Below are positions 46,117-57,802 of a stretch of 64,000 nt of DNA, piece after piece. The stretch is from NCBI GenBank assembly GCA_001179505.1, contig CDMY01000225.1, forward strand, positions 1-64,000. The letters are read 5' to 3'. Under the pieces are notes generated by a model. The model searched no databases and was not told the origin of the DNA. It saw nothing but the letters and a program-made list of their open reading frames with translations. Position numbers and translations under genes: made by a program. The first letter of the stretch is position 1. The number at the start of each line of letters is the position of its first letter. This DNA is from Vitrella brassicaformis. Its lineage: Eukaryota; Sar; Vitrellaceae.

Positions 46117-46767
46117 ATGCCTCTGGGAGCACTCACCGGCACTGATGCAGGGCTGTTCGAGGCTCAGGGCGGAGACATCGGCCGTGTCAGGTGAGGCACC
46201 AGATGCACACCGACAGATCTACGTGACGCGTGCGTGATGGCTGTTGCCTGACTCTCTGTGTGCTGCTGCTGTGTTCAGTGTGGGTGTAGCGAGTCGCCCG
46301 AAGGTGTCCCTTCCGGCAGCGTCCGTGCAGGATGACAGCAGTGACGGGTTCCTCCGCTTCCCGGCCGGCACCCTGCAGCGAGTGATGAAGGAGGGCAAGG
46401 GCGCCAAGCCGTCCGTCGACCAGAAAGTCCGAATCGACTACAGCGTCTGGTACGCACCCAACCCACACACACATAGAAAAGACACACCCACGGTTGCCTG
46501 TACACACATTTCTGTTCCTCTGTGCGTGTTGTGTGGTGCAGGTATGATGCGTTCGACGGTGAGAAGAAGTTGGTCGACAAGCGGGCGCTGGAGAGCCGTG
46601 TGTCGGACACTCCCCGTTGGCTGCAGGAGACTCTGCTGTCGATGCGGCTGGGGGAGCGGCGGCGGATTGTGCTGCCTGGCGGACATGTGAGCGGCGCTAA
46701 GGGTGCGAGATACGTGCAGATACAGCTGGTGCAGATGCGCGTGTCCGCCGGGATCATCCAGTTTTGA
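46117..46767 (+). CDS. FKBP-like peptidyl-prolyl isomerase domain protein
   Basis: Three exons with matching phases: 46117-46190, 46279-46449 and 46542-46767. Start MPLGALTGTDAGLFEAQGGD. The product is about 156 residues. From about residue 55 it follows the FKBP pattern: GKGAKPSVDQKVRIDYSVWY (entry strands), a YDAFDGEKKLVD loop, then RWLQETLLSMRLGERRRIVL, matching the helix and GE.. strand near the FKBP active site, and a final strand RYVQIQLVQMRV. Several active-site aromatics of classical FKBPs are not obvious, so it may be a non-catalytic member such as the plastid-lumen or chaperone-associated types. No clear targeting peptide from this start. Confidence 0.7.
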
Positions 46768-48153
46768 TCCCACGTCACTCACACCGCCTCACACCGACAT
46801 GTGGTAGCTGTAGCTGGTCCATACATACACTACTGGCCACTTCTCCTGTTTCGACCACGTGCGCCCTGTGCACCCGTCGTTTTTCCCTTACCTCCCCTCA
46901 TCCGCCATTCATTTACCGATGCACAGGTAATCATCCTATCACTTTCTGTGCCTGTGCATCTGGATAGGTACATGCACCAACATCTACGCACAAACACATA
47001 CATGAGTTCTTTGATGAACCGCCGCCTGCCGATTTGGGGGCGTGTAGGGAGTGTTCGACTGCATACCACAGCACAGCACAGCACAGCACAGCACAGCAAG
47101 GCACCAGGCGCTTTTTCCCGGTGCGTCCGTCAGCTAGTACACACACACAAGTACGTACACTCTTATCGCTATGCATGGATGAGCGTGACTTTCCTGAGAT
47201 GATTTGTTTGCTTCAAGTAATGGCAAGTGCATACACACATACGTACGTCCCCCATCTGGATGTGTCCGTACCGTTGTCTAGCGCTCATTCCCCTGCCGTT
47301 GATGTGATGTGATGGGTGGGGGCATTGATGTTTTCCCTTGGGAGCAGGCACTGACACTGACACTGACACTGACTCGTGGATCGATTGCTAGGGAGGGGAG
47401 GGATTGGCAGACTGGGGTGGATGGATGCATTGGTGCTCTCTTGGTGCTGATGTGCGAATCGGTGATGCATTTTCTGCCTGTAATCAACCACAGGTAGGGA
47501 ACACGTCAGTCGGGCGCATGCAAGCCACGAAGAGAGCATTGCATCCCTGCCCGATCGACATGCTTTCTGTCTGCGTGTCTATATTTTGAGTGGCGGGTTT
47601 TCAGCCAGCCGCCAATGGTTGCTTCAATAAGTGCATGCGCACGCCAGCAGGCACACATTCGTACGTCTGTCCGTCTGTCTGTCTGTCTGATTGCATCCCT
47701 TAACGCTCATTGTGCTGACATTGACGACAGTGATGATGAAGGGGGGGAAGGGAAAGTCATGTCTGCGGATCGATCGATTTGGTGGGTGCGCTGGTTTCCC
47801 TCGGTGCTAGGGAGCGATGTAGTAACGTTTTTTCTGCCAGTGACATGCCACAGGCGGAGGACACGTCAGCTCAGCGGGTCCGAGCCACGAGAGAGGACAG
47901 ACACCCACCTCACTGAATGAGTGGGAGAGTTTTGTTTCCTCTGTCTCCACTATCTGTCTTGGAATGCGTCCATGTTAGTGCTAGAGGTGTCTCTGTCTGT
48001 CAGGGAGCTGGACACCTAGCGAAACGATGGACGAAAGGAACATGGCAAACACATGGCATTACAAGCTACAAAGAAAGGGTCTGTCCATCCAGACGGTCAT
48101 CATGTCTCCTCACTCCCAACCACGCACAGACAGCTCCGCTGGCCCTCTAATGT
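46768..48153. other. Long convergent spacer with tandem repeats
   Basis: About 1.4 kb without a supported exon. It contains (GCACA)n at 47066-47098, (CACTGA)n at about 47347-47373 and (TGTC)n near 47668-47690. Two short segments resemble each other: CATTTTCTGCCTGTAATCAACCACAGG and a TTTTTTCTGCCAGTGACATGCCACAGG version, each followed by ACACGTCAG (about 47468-47510 and 47827-47870). That suggests an old local duplication. Confidence 0.6.
47066..47098. repeat. (CACAG)n tandem repeat
   Basis: Six or more perfect CACAG units. Confidence 0.95.
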
Positions 48154-49582
48154 CTATCTGGTGGCCTTGGGTTCAGCCACAAATATCTTGACCGTCCCAA
48201 ATCCCATTGTCTCAACACCCAACACCTACACTCACACACACACGAACGCACAGAGAGACACATATGCATCCTTCCGTGTGTTAGAGTGCCATCCATCCAT
48301 CCATCCGTCCGCCTAAGCGGTCAGCCACTCACACACCGTGAATCCGGCTTTATCGATCATGTAGCAGAAGTCGTCTTGTTTGGGGAATGCCTGGATGCTG
48401 TCCAGCAAATGGCGGTACTCGCGCCGCCTCCCAGACAGCCACGCACCTACCAGCGCATTCAACCGGATGAACCACCGCGCCAGACGGGCAAGCAGACCTG
48501 AAAAGGTTCACACACAGGCGTACGTATGGTCGCATCGGTGAGGGTGTGGCACACGGTGTGATCAGTGACTGACTGACCGGTTCCCGCTGGTTCTGATATC
48601 TCTAGTATGGCCAGCCTTTTGCCCTGCTCTTTCTTGATGACGCGATGGAACTCCTCTAGTGCCGTGATGCGCGACGCAGCCGGCACGTTGCGAATGCCAA
48701 AAGAGATAGAGATCTGACGACAAAGCCACTACACCTTTCTCCTCGTGTGTGTACGTGTGTGTGTGTGTACCTTGTCGAATGAGCTGTCCTCATACTGCAG
48801 GGCGAGTGCGTCGCCTAGCTCAAGGCTAACAGTGTCATTCAAGAAAGCTCGAGAGACCTGCAGCACCACCGCCACAAACCCGTGCGCACACAAGTCAACA
48901 TCAAACAGGACTGACTTCGTCAGGCGCGTGCTGCCGTGCTCACTTTGTCCCTCCCGACAGCGAGCATATTCGCGGATGGATCAACGCCAATCACACACGG
49001 ACCTGCACACGCCGCACACACATGAGGATGCAGACATACGTACGGATCTGTGTCTGTGTGCGGGTGGGTGCCTGGTCGCTTACCATCTCTTTTTGTGTCA
49101 TTCTCCCTGGACTTCATCTGTTGGCCGACGAGTATGGCCACGTCAGCCGTGCCCGTGGCGACGTCCAACACGCGGTCAGACGGCTCAAGCTAAACCCAGG
49201 CAGACAGTCAGACACCGACACATGCGTGTGGGGTCATAGTTGAATATGTGTGTGCAGTGCCTACCTGCAGTGTCTGCACAAGCCGCCTCCGCCATGCCCT
49301 GTCCATGCCCATCGACATGACGCGATTCACAAAGTCGTAACGAGGCGCCACCGCATCAAACATCCTGCGCACACGCCACACAAACACACAAAATCAGACA
49401 GACATGGATGATTCATGATCTGCCTAAAAGGCGCGGAAAGAGGCGCATGCGCGCATCGGCTCTGCCCACCTGCCGCTGCCCATCGCAGCCTCGCTCTGCC
49501 CTTTTTTGCTGCCGTCGCCATCATTCAGCCGCCTTCTCAACCCGGCCCTCTCGCCCTTTCCAAGGTCAACAGCGTCGCTCAT
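48154..49582 (-). CDS. COQ5: UbiE/COQ5/MenG-type quinone-biosynthesis methyltransferase
   Basis: SAM-dependent C-methyltransferase of ubiquinone, menaquinone or phylloquinone synthesis. Exons: 49582-49470, 49364-49265, 49189-49084, 49002-48944, 48857-48771, 48713-48578, 48497-48337 and probably 48210-48154, phases consistent. Family motifs in order: [20 protein letters not shown], then [14 protein letters not shown] motif [71 protein letters not shown]; and [20 protein letters not shown]. The proposed last exon gives [20 protein letters not shown], resembling the C-terminal strand of cyanobacterial and plant MenG-type enzymes. Without that splice the frame stops at 48313 after WLTA. Mitochondrial or plastid location cannot be told from the short, basic N terminus; an upstream ATG at 49636 adds a hydrophobic leader. 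Confidence 0.87.
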
Positions 49583-49727
49583 GCGCACCAGCACGAGATG
49601 CACCACACACGCCAACAGCGATACCACCATCTCCAACGAGATCTATTCACCTCCAGCTTCCGACTGCAGCAGGGGTTTCAGGGAGCACCCTAGCCGAGGA
49701 AAGGTCTGCGAGCTTGCCTTGGAGAAA

Positions 49728-52700
49728 ATGAGTGGCTCCATATCGTTGTCGATGGACATGGATGTGACGGACGACACGAATCAGCTGATCTTGCCGTCGT
49801 CGAGGGAGGCGCGTCGGCAGATCCACCGCAACAAGCATCCCAACGACACCACACAGGACGACGAGCCAAAGCCCGAGGAGAAGAAGATGAGCAAGAGGAA
49901 GAGAAGAAAGATCGAACAGCTCAAGGTGAGACTAATGAATGAGGAGATGTCATGAATGTCTGAATGTCTGTGGGTCTGTCTGTCTGTGTGAATTGCGTGT
50001 GTGTGTCTGTCACAATCAGCGCAAGCACGAGGCGGCAGAGAAGAGAGAGGCGGTGTTCGAGGAGCTCAGGAAATACGCACTCAAACCTGGTCAGCCAACC
50101 AGACAAACACAGACCACAGTGGATCCATGACACTTCTCCCCTTTGCTGCTGCTGTGGGTGTCCATCAGAGCACCTGTCGTTGCTTCAGCCCACGGCGTCG
50201 ACGCCCAGCACCAAGAGGCGGAAAGTGGAGCTCGCCAAACGACAGCACGAGGCCGGTCGGATACTATAGACAATCAATCGCCTGTCTGTCGGTGCGTCTG
50301 CCTGAATGAACGTTTGTATGTGAATGTGTAGGTTTGGACATATCTCGGAGCATTGCGGATGAGGTCGACAAGAAGCGAAAGAGGTCAGCTGAGAGCGGAT
50401 GGGAAGGCGGGTTCACGATGCACGCAAATAGGGGATTGTGTGATGTCTGTCCGGTCAGGAAAGAGAAACGGATACAGCAGCGAATGGCCGAGGTGAGTGA
50501 ATTTGCCCGGACGCGTGCCACGTGCACACACGCGCATCTGTGCGTGTCTATGTGAATGCACTGTTCATTGTAGGATGCCCTCTCGCCCTCCCCAGCCCCT
50601 CCAACCTCCCGGCCCAAGAAGCCCCAGCACAATGCCACTGACCAACAACCAGACGACAACAGCCACCGCGAGCACCAAATGCCTGCCATAGAGAGCGAGC
50701 CACCACCAGCCCCTCTCCCCTCCCCCCAGCAGCAGCAGCCGTCCCGCAATGTCTGGTGGGAGGGCGCCAGTCGTCACGTGTTGGTGCACCGGCCGCCGCA
50801 CATCGACGAGCAGCGTCTGCGGCTGCCTGCCTGCATGATGGAGCGTGAGATCGTCGAGGCCGTGAGGGAGCACGACGTCGTCATCGTGTCGGGCGACACG
50901 GGGTGCGGCAAGTCCACACAGGTGCCCCAGTTCCTCTATGAGGCGGGGCTGTGTGGCCCGGGGGGTGCTGATGGTGAGATTGATGTCGGTGGTTACATGA
51001 TAGGGATCACTCAGCCGCGTCGTGTGGCGGCGATATCGATCTGCCGGCGGGTGGGGGAGGAGATGAACATGAGACAAGCCGTGGGCTACCAGGTGGGTGG
51101 GAGGTGGTTGAGAAAGACTCGCCTTAGCACTGCATAAGTGCTTGTGTGCGTGTGGCTGTGGTGCAGGTGCGTTATGACCGGTCTCACTGCGGGTCTTCGT
51201 GTCGTCTGAAGTTCATGACGGACGGAATTCTGCTCAAGGAGATACAGAACGACCTTCTGTGCAAGTATGGACGAGTGTGAACATGGGGGGGTCTGGGAAA
51301 GGTGTGTCTGTGTGCGTGTCTGTGTGTGTGCCTTTAGGCGGTACAGTGCGATCGTGCTGGACGAGGCGCATGAGCGGTCCGTCAACTGCGATATTCTCAT
51401 CGGTAGACACACAGGCACACACCAGGTGCGTTTTTGCAGACTGTTCTGTGTGTGCAGGTTTGCTGTCCCGTACACTTCGGCTACGTCGCGAGATGGCCGA
51501 CAAACCTGACGCCACACTACCGCCGCTCAAGTACGTCAGGCAATGATGGCCGGATGCATCTGATGCTTATGCTGTGTGCAGGCTGGTCATCATGTCAGCG
51601 ACGCTGCGCCTGTGTGACTTCACCGAGAACAAGCGGCTGTTCCCCACACCACCACCCGTCATTTCCATCGACGCCAAGACACACCCAGTCACCGTGAGGC
51701 CCTCCCCCCCCCACACACATACACACGCACTTGGGCCTGGGCGCATGACGTGTGTGTGTATGTGTGTCGATTGGTGTGTCAGGTGCACTTCAACCGCGTG
51801 ACGCACAGCGATTACGTCAAGAGTGCCGTCAAGAAAGTCAGAGAGATACACAGGTATGTACGTGTCGGCGAAAGCCACAACACACTGTCGGTGTGCATGT
51901 ATGGATCCTCACGTCCAGGAAGCTCCCGTCGGGCAGTGTGTTGGTCTTCGCCACCGGCCAGCGGGAGGCCCACCGCATCGCACACATGCTCCGCAGCACA
52001 TCATGGCCATCACGCCGCCCCGACCACGACCAGCAGCACCAGCCAGCCACCACAGACCAAGAAGAAGACCGAGACGCGGAGGACACATTCCGTCTGGAGG
52101 GAGAAGAGTCCGAAGAGCCGTCAGATGAAGACTCAGACACCACCAGTGACCATGGCCAGGATGACATCGATGCCCATGCAGACAGTTCCCAGCCACCGCA
52201 GCCATCGCAGCAACCGGACACCATCCCTCTGGACACCTACCGTCTGTCAGACGAGGAGCACCAGCTCAAGACCGTCAAGACCATGCAGGACGGCCCGCAG
52301 ACCACCGACTTCGACCAAAAGGACACCACCAGCAGACGCGCACGGCAGACCGGCGGGGCTCAGTGGCTGGGGTGTGACGGGGATGGGCGGATGGAGGTCA
52401 TTCCGCTGTATGCATCCATGAGCGCCAAACACCAGGTCAGTGGGTACTTGGGTGGCGGTTGCGTGGAATGAGGCTATGCAGGAAATGGACCTGGTGTGTG
52501 TGTGTGGATGTGTGTGTGGATGTCAGATTCGGGCGTTCCGCGATCCGCCGGCTGACAAGCGTGTGGTGGTGGTGGCAACGAATGTGGCTGAGACATCAGT
52601 GACTCTGCCCAACATCCGGTGGGCATGCTCCCCCCTGTGGCCCCTCCTCCTCTCTTTCCCCATGTGCATGTAAGTGGTGTGTGTTCATGTGCACATTCAC

Positions 52701-55462
52701 AGGTATGTGGTCGATTGCGGCAAGGAAAAGCGTCGTCGGTACCTGCAGTCGACGGGCGTGTCCTTCTTCTCTGTCCAATGGGTCTCAAAGGCCAGCGCCG
52801 ACCAGAGGGCCGGAAGAGCAGGTCAACATCCACACGCACACACACACACAAACAGACCGTATGCGTATGTGCGGATCACTGTGTGCTGTCTGTGTGGTGC
52901 GATGTGATGTGATGTAGGCCGTGTTGGCCCGGGTCACTGCTATCGTTTGTATTCGTCTGCCGTGTATGAGAACCACTTCACACAGTACCCGCCCGTCAAC
53001 ATACTCGCTGCACCTGTCGACAGCGTCCTGCTCTTCATGGCCTCACTCGGTGCACACACACACACACACGCGCAGAGAGAGAGAGAGAGAGATGGACACA
53101 TGGACACATGGGCATTCACATTTCTGTATGGCCCGTTCATTGCTTCAGGCATCCCCCATCTGTCGTCTTTCCCCTTCCCCACCCCGCCCAGACCGTCGGC
53201 CACCAACGCGGCCAAGGAGCGGCTGCTCATGCTCTCAGCCATCACTCACGACACAACCACCACCGCCGGCAATTGCAGAAGCAACAAGGAGAAGGATGGC
53301 GGTGTGCGCTGCACCAGGATGGGCGAGCGCATGGCCAGCCTCCCCATTGCACCGAGATACGCCAAGATGATGCTCACGGCAGTGCAGAGGTGAGCCAGCA
53401 ACCGATGGATGGCCAAGAGAAGGGACATCCCTCTCTCCCTCTCCCCCTTTCTCCTTGCGTGTGTGCAGGTCTCAGTCGTTGTCCGTGCCAGTGATAGACC
53501 ACGCCTGCATGTTGGTGGCGGCTCTCTCTGTGGGCAACGTCTTCGACCAGACCGCATTCGAGAGGCACCACCACACGGGCCCCGACAACGGCGGCAAGAG
53601 GAAGAGGGAGAGTGCCCATCCTGGCCAGGAGCAGGATGACGACCTTGACATGATGGATGTCGGCATTGAAGAGGTGCGCTTGACACCACTCACACACAGA
53701 CACACGCCCACGTGCACACACACGTGTACGTGTGTACGTAGAGTGAGGAGAAGCCCCCACCATTGCCGTCGAAGCCTGCCGATGGTGGAGTCAGTGCCAG
53801 TGTGCCCCACTGGCGCACGCTGCCATCCGACATCGATGCGCTTATATGGGTCACGGGCGCATACGCACACGCACACGACAAGTCAGCAACACACGCATAC
53901 GCACAGAGAGAGGGAGAGGGAGAGGGAGAGCCACTGTGCCTGCCTGTCTGTGTATGGTAGGGAGTCGATTTGTGCCAGCCATATGGTCAACGAGCGTGCC
54001 ATGAGTGAGGTGTACTCCTTGGCACAGCAGCTGGCCAGAATCGTCAAGGACAAATGCAAGTACGGGAGTGGGCCAGGGAGGGAGGGAGGGAGGGAGTGGC
54101 GAGGAACGGCATTCACAAGTGTCAATGCATACGCAGGGATGTCGACCTGAGCCTGCCAATCGCCCCACTGCCACCTAACAAAGAGCAGGTGACATTGACA
54201 CCCACGGCACAACCACGACATACCACTTTTTGTGACGAATGTGTTTGTGCGAATCTCAGTCGTTGTGTCTGCACGACTGTGTGTTGGAGGGCCTCATCGA
54301 CCACATCGCCCTGCGCGTTGACAGCGTTGCCAGCGTCGGCAAGAAGAGCTACTACAGGTAGATACCCATACACACACATTCATCGGTGCACACGTGTGTG
54401 TGTGTGTGTGTGGTGGGCATGTGCGTGTGCAGGTGCGCTGAGTTGTCCCGCCTGAGTGATGACGGCAGCGGTGGTGGTAGTGGTGGTGGTGGTGGTGGCG
54501 ATGATGTGGCGGTGTCGCAGCGGGCGTACATTCACGTCAACTCTAACCTATACCACACCAGGTGGGCGACACAGGCACAATGGCACCCATAGACGTGGAA
54601 CGTTCTCCGTTTCTGTGTACATGTGTATGTGTGTATGTTGTGTGTTCAGGCCCCGCCCCTCTCTGATAGCCTACAACCAGATCATATCGTCAAACGACAA
54701 ACACTTCATCAGGTGCCCCACGACGCACACAGGCACATCTGCGTCCATCCATCCATCTATCCATGTCTGTCGGTGTGCAGGGAGTGTCTAGCGATCGACC
54801 CGCTGGCCCTTGCGCGCATCGACTCGCCCGTCATCGATAAGACCAACATTCTCAAAATGCCAAAACCAAAGTCAGCACACATGCACACGCGCACACACAG
54901 ACACAGACCAAGGACGCACCACTGTCTGTGTGTATCTGCAGGTATCTGCCGTCCAGTGACAGGATAGTGTGTTTTGTGAGCCCCGTGTACACCCCGCTGG
55001 ACCATCGGCTGGTGGAGAGCATGGAGACCGACATGGCCACGACCCACACACAATCTGACCTCAGATACCAGGTGAGAGTGGGACACACCGCCACACCACA
55101 CACACACACAAGATTTCCCTCCCCCACCTCCCTCTTTCTGTCTCTGCGTGTTGATATAGGTGTTTGCATCAGCCTTGCTCGAGGGTCTTGTGGTGATGTC
55201 AATGCGGAAATGGACCCCTCTCCTGGCCAGCAGCAGCAAAGGGCTGGGAGGGAAGGAACGTGCATCCCCTCATCAGCAGCTGGTGAGGGCCCTGCAAACG
55301 GCCAATGTGAGCAGCCGGTCCGCTTTGGTGTCGATGTGGTCCAGTGCGCCTCACTTTCTCATGAGCGAGTATGTGGCGTGTGTGCGGCCGGGTGAGAGAG
55401 GCAAGGTGGAGAGGGAGTGGCCGCCGGTGAAGAGCAAGAGGGCTGGGAGGAAGGCCAAGTGA
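49728..55462 (+). CDS. DHX37: DEAH-box RNA helicase DHX37/Dhr1 (Ecm16) homolog
   Basis: Nucleolar helicase expected to release U3 snoRNA during small-subunit ribosome assembly. Twenty-six phase-consistent exons, including 49728-49925, 50574-51092 (helicase motif I), 51338-51402 (DEAH), 51919-52435, 52703-52821, 53149-53389, 53469-53673, 54137-54188 and 55160-55462. Motifs: [16 protein letters not shown]; Ia, [78 protein letters not shown] basic, lysine-rich N-terminal extension ([15 protein letters not shown]) and the long acidic insert after [12 protein letters not shown] (about 52060-52340) are typical of the DHX37 branch. The helicase-associated and OB-type C-terminal region ends VREWPP-like before [10 protein letters not shown]. 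Divergent with COQ5, 145 bases between the starts. Confidence 0.95.
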
Positions 55463-56182
55463 ATGACGAAAGATGGATGGTGCTGTGGTACTGCGTGCGT
55501 GTATATGTGCGGGTGGCTGTGCCATTGTCCTTGTGTTGGTGTTTCTGACTGGGTGTCGGTTCAACCGTTGGCTTGACATTGACATATATCGTATACGTAT
55601 AGACCTGCCAGTTCCGTCGTAAAGGCCGTGTGACATTCATTCTCTGCGACGAGACACACAATCAAAAACCCGTCGCACATGAATGACCAGCTGACCAGAT
55701 TTCGTGATATATATGTCTGCATATTGGTTCTGTACGTGTATGTACGCTGTGTGCGTGTGCGTGTGCATGGGATCGGCCGATCGCGAGTGCTTTACCAATC
55801 ACAAGCACACGATCGACCGATCACATCAATTGACTGACTGTATCGATTGACTCACCCACTCCATCCTCTCGCCCCATCCCTCACCACATCCTCAAGCAGC
55901 CTTGCCCTCATTCAGCAAGAAGAGACACACGCCCGTCAGTCAAACAGACACACAGACAAACAGACAGAGAAACAGAGAGACAAACAGAGAGACAAGCATT
56001 CTGTCTGTATGGTACAGATCTGTGGGATCCTGTGCCCGATGCATCGATCACGTTCATATCCCTGGCGGCCACAAAAGGTGCGTAAGTGAGGGAAAAAAGA
56101 AGAGGCTCATGGATCGATTTGCTCATGTCTCTTCGTTCTTCTCTTTGTCTCCGCATGTTTGGCCGCTTCGGCGGCCACTGAG
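55463..56182. other. Intergenic, nothing recognised
   Basis: TA-rich near 55583-55600 and 55706-55720, probably the DHX37 3' end. CAGACAAACAGA tracts lie near 55935-56000. No exon supported. Confidence 0.6.
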
Positions 56183-57110
56183 ATGGACAACGCCAATAGG
56201 GCAGCGGCGAGCGGGTCCAAGACCGACCACGACAACGCCAACAGGGCAGCAGCACACCTTCCCACATCAACGGCCGGTGCTGGATGGGTACGGCAGACTG
56301 ACTTGTGAATGTAATGTGTGTGTATGTGTGTCAGGTGCGCGAGCACTTCCGCTCGCTCTTCAAGCCCCCAGCCTCGCAGGACCCAGCCCGACTAGTGAGC
56401 TCCCCGTGCTGCCCGAGCCATGGAGCCCCGCCCCGGCCGCACCGCCGACGCCAGATGATCTGGAGAACGACGACCTGACATACTCGGAGAACTCGACAGA
56501 CACGGACAACACAGCAGAGGTGCGCTGCTCCCGTGAGCCACTCAGACAGACAGACAGACAGACAGCAAATGGCGCACGCAGATGGATAGATAGACAGATA
56601 GACAGATAGAGGGATGGTATGGTATGTGTGCCTTCTCTCTATGTGCCTGTCTGCCTGCCTGCCTGTCTCTGTGTGTGTACATGAATCGGCAGCAGCTGGT
56701 GGCCAGGACTCGGCCTGTGCGAGCGGCAGCCGACACACCCACTAAGGAATTCGGTGGGTGAAGCGCAGACCTCCATCCACATACGTGTAGGTGGATGGAG
56801 GGCGACCTGCACTTTGTTGCCTTGTCCGTCTGTCTGTCTGTCTGTCTGTCGTTGTGTGCAGAGGCCGCTGACAGACTGACTCATTCACTCACACACCAGC
56901 CACAACGACAGCACCAGCAGCGGTAGCAGCAGCACTGCCTATCACTTCGACATGCCAGTGTGTGTCTTGAATCAATGCAGGTCTTCGATATCGCTGCCTA
57001 CATCTTATATCCTGAACGTCATCTGATCAACACCAACACCGACCTCAACGAGCGCCTCAACGACTCCCGCAGCACCGTCAGTCAAACAGAGAGACAGAGC
57101 CACAGCCAAA
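56183..57110 (+). CDS. Weakly supported small gene or gene fragment
   Basis: Possible exons: MDNANRAAASGSKTDHDNAN from 56183, with an internal near-repeat of GACAACGCCAAYAGGGCAGC; VREHFRSLFKPPASQDPARL from about 56335, or in the alternative frame an acidic stretch PDDLENDDLTYSENSTDTDN; QQLVARTRPVRAAADTPTKE (about 56692); and VFDIAAYILYPERHLINTNT (about 56982). The frames of exons 1 and 2 do not both join to the acidic stretch, so the model is incomplete or the gene is decayed. The last exon shares 19 exact bases with the fragment near 16115. No function assigned. Confidence 0.3.
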
Positions 57111-57740
57111 CATCATGTCAGCGTCCGTCATCAAGGTGAGACACTCGATCTGCCCACAGCAACAATGCACACATGGATGGATGGATGGATGGTTGTCTGT
57201 CCCTCAACAAGGTGGCGTTGGTTTGACGTCTGAAGACAAACACCCCCACTCACTCAATCACGCACAGATAAGCTAACACACACACACACACACACAAGTC
57301 CATATGTCCATATGGTGTCTGTCTGCTGATGTCCCAGCTCAGCCCAGCCCATCGTCATCATGCCTGCAGTGCCCGTTCGTCAGTGTGTGCAGTCAGTCCA
57401 GCTCGTCCTCAATCGCAGCCGCCTCGGACGCCCAGCCCAGCCCATCGTCGACATGCTCTTCACTCAGTCAGTCAGGAGACACGATTGCATGTACTGCATT
57501 GCATGCATGCGAGCAGTCAATTCCGTGTGACATTCCTCCACATCCACTCATGAACGAATTGCAGCAAGCACAACACGAACATAAAATATAGACAGCCATA
57601 CACATGCACTCAGCCGAAGGGCCATTCCTCCACTCGCCACCAAGCCATTCTCCCCACGACTCTCCAGGCACACGGGCCAGCCGAGTGGTTATATATATAT
57701 GAGGAAGCGGTCCTTATACCAGCCCTTACTGCAGACAATC

Positions 57741-57771
<31 letters not shown>

Positions 57772-57802
57772 AGGAAAAGAAGAAAAAGAGCACACACATT
57801 GG
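57111..57802. other. Intergenic with (AAAG)n
   Basis: Contains (GGAT)n near 57175-57191, CA near 57278-57297, TATATATATAT near 57691-57701 and (GAAA)n at 57741-57790. Two similar segments with AGCCCAGCCCATCGTC occur near 57341 and 57434. No gene. Confidence 0.6.

Noticed and set aside
57680-57720. GCCGAGTGGTTA resembles the A box of a tRNA-Ser/Leu gene
   Set aside because: It is followed by TATATATATAT rather than an anticodon arm, and no GGTTCGA-type B box lies within 100 bases.
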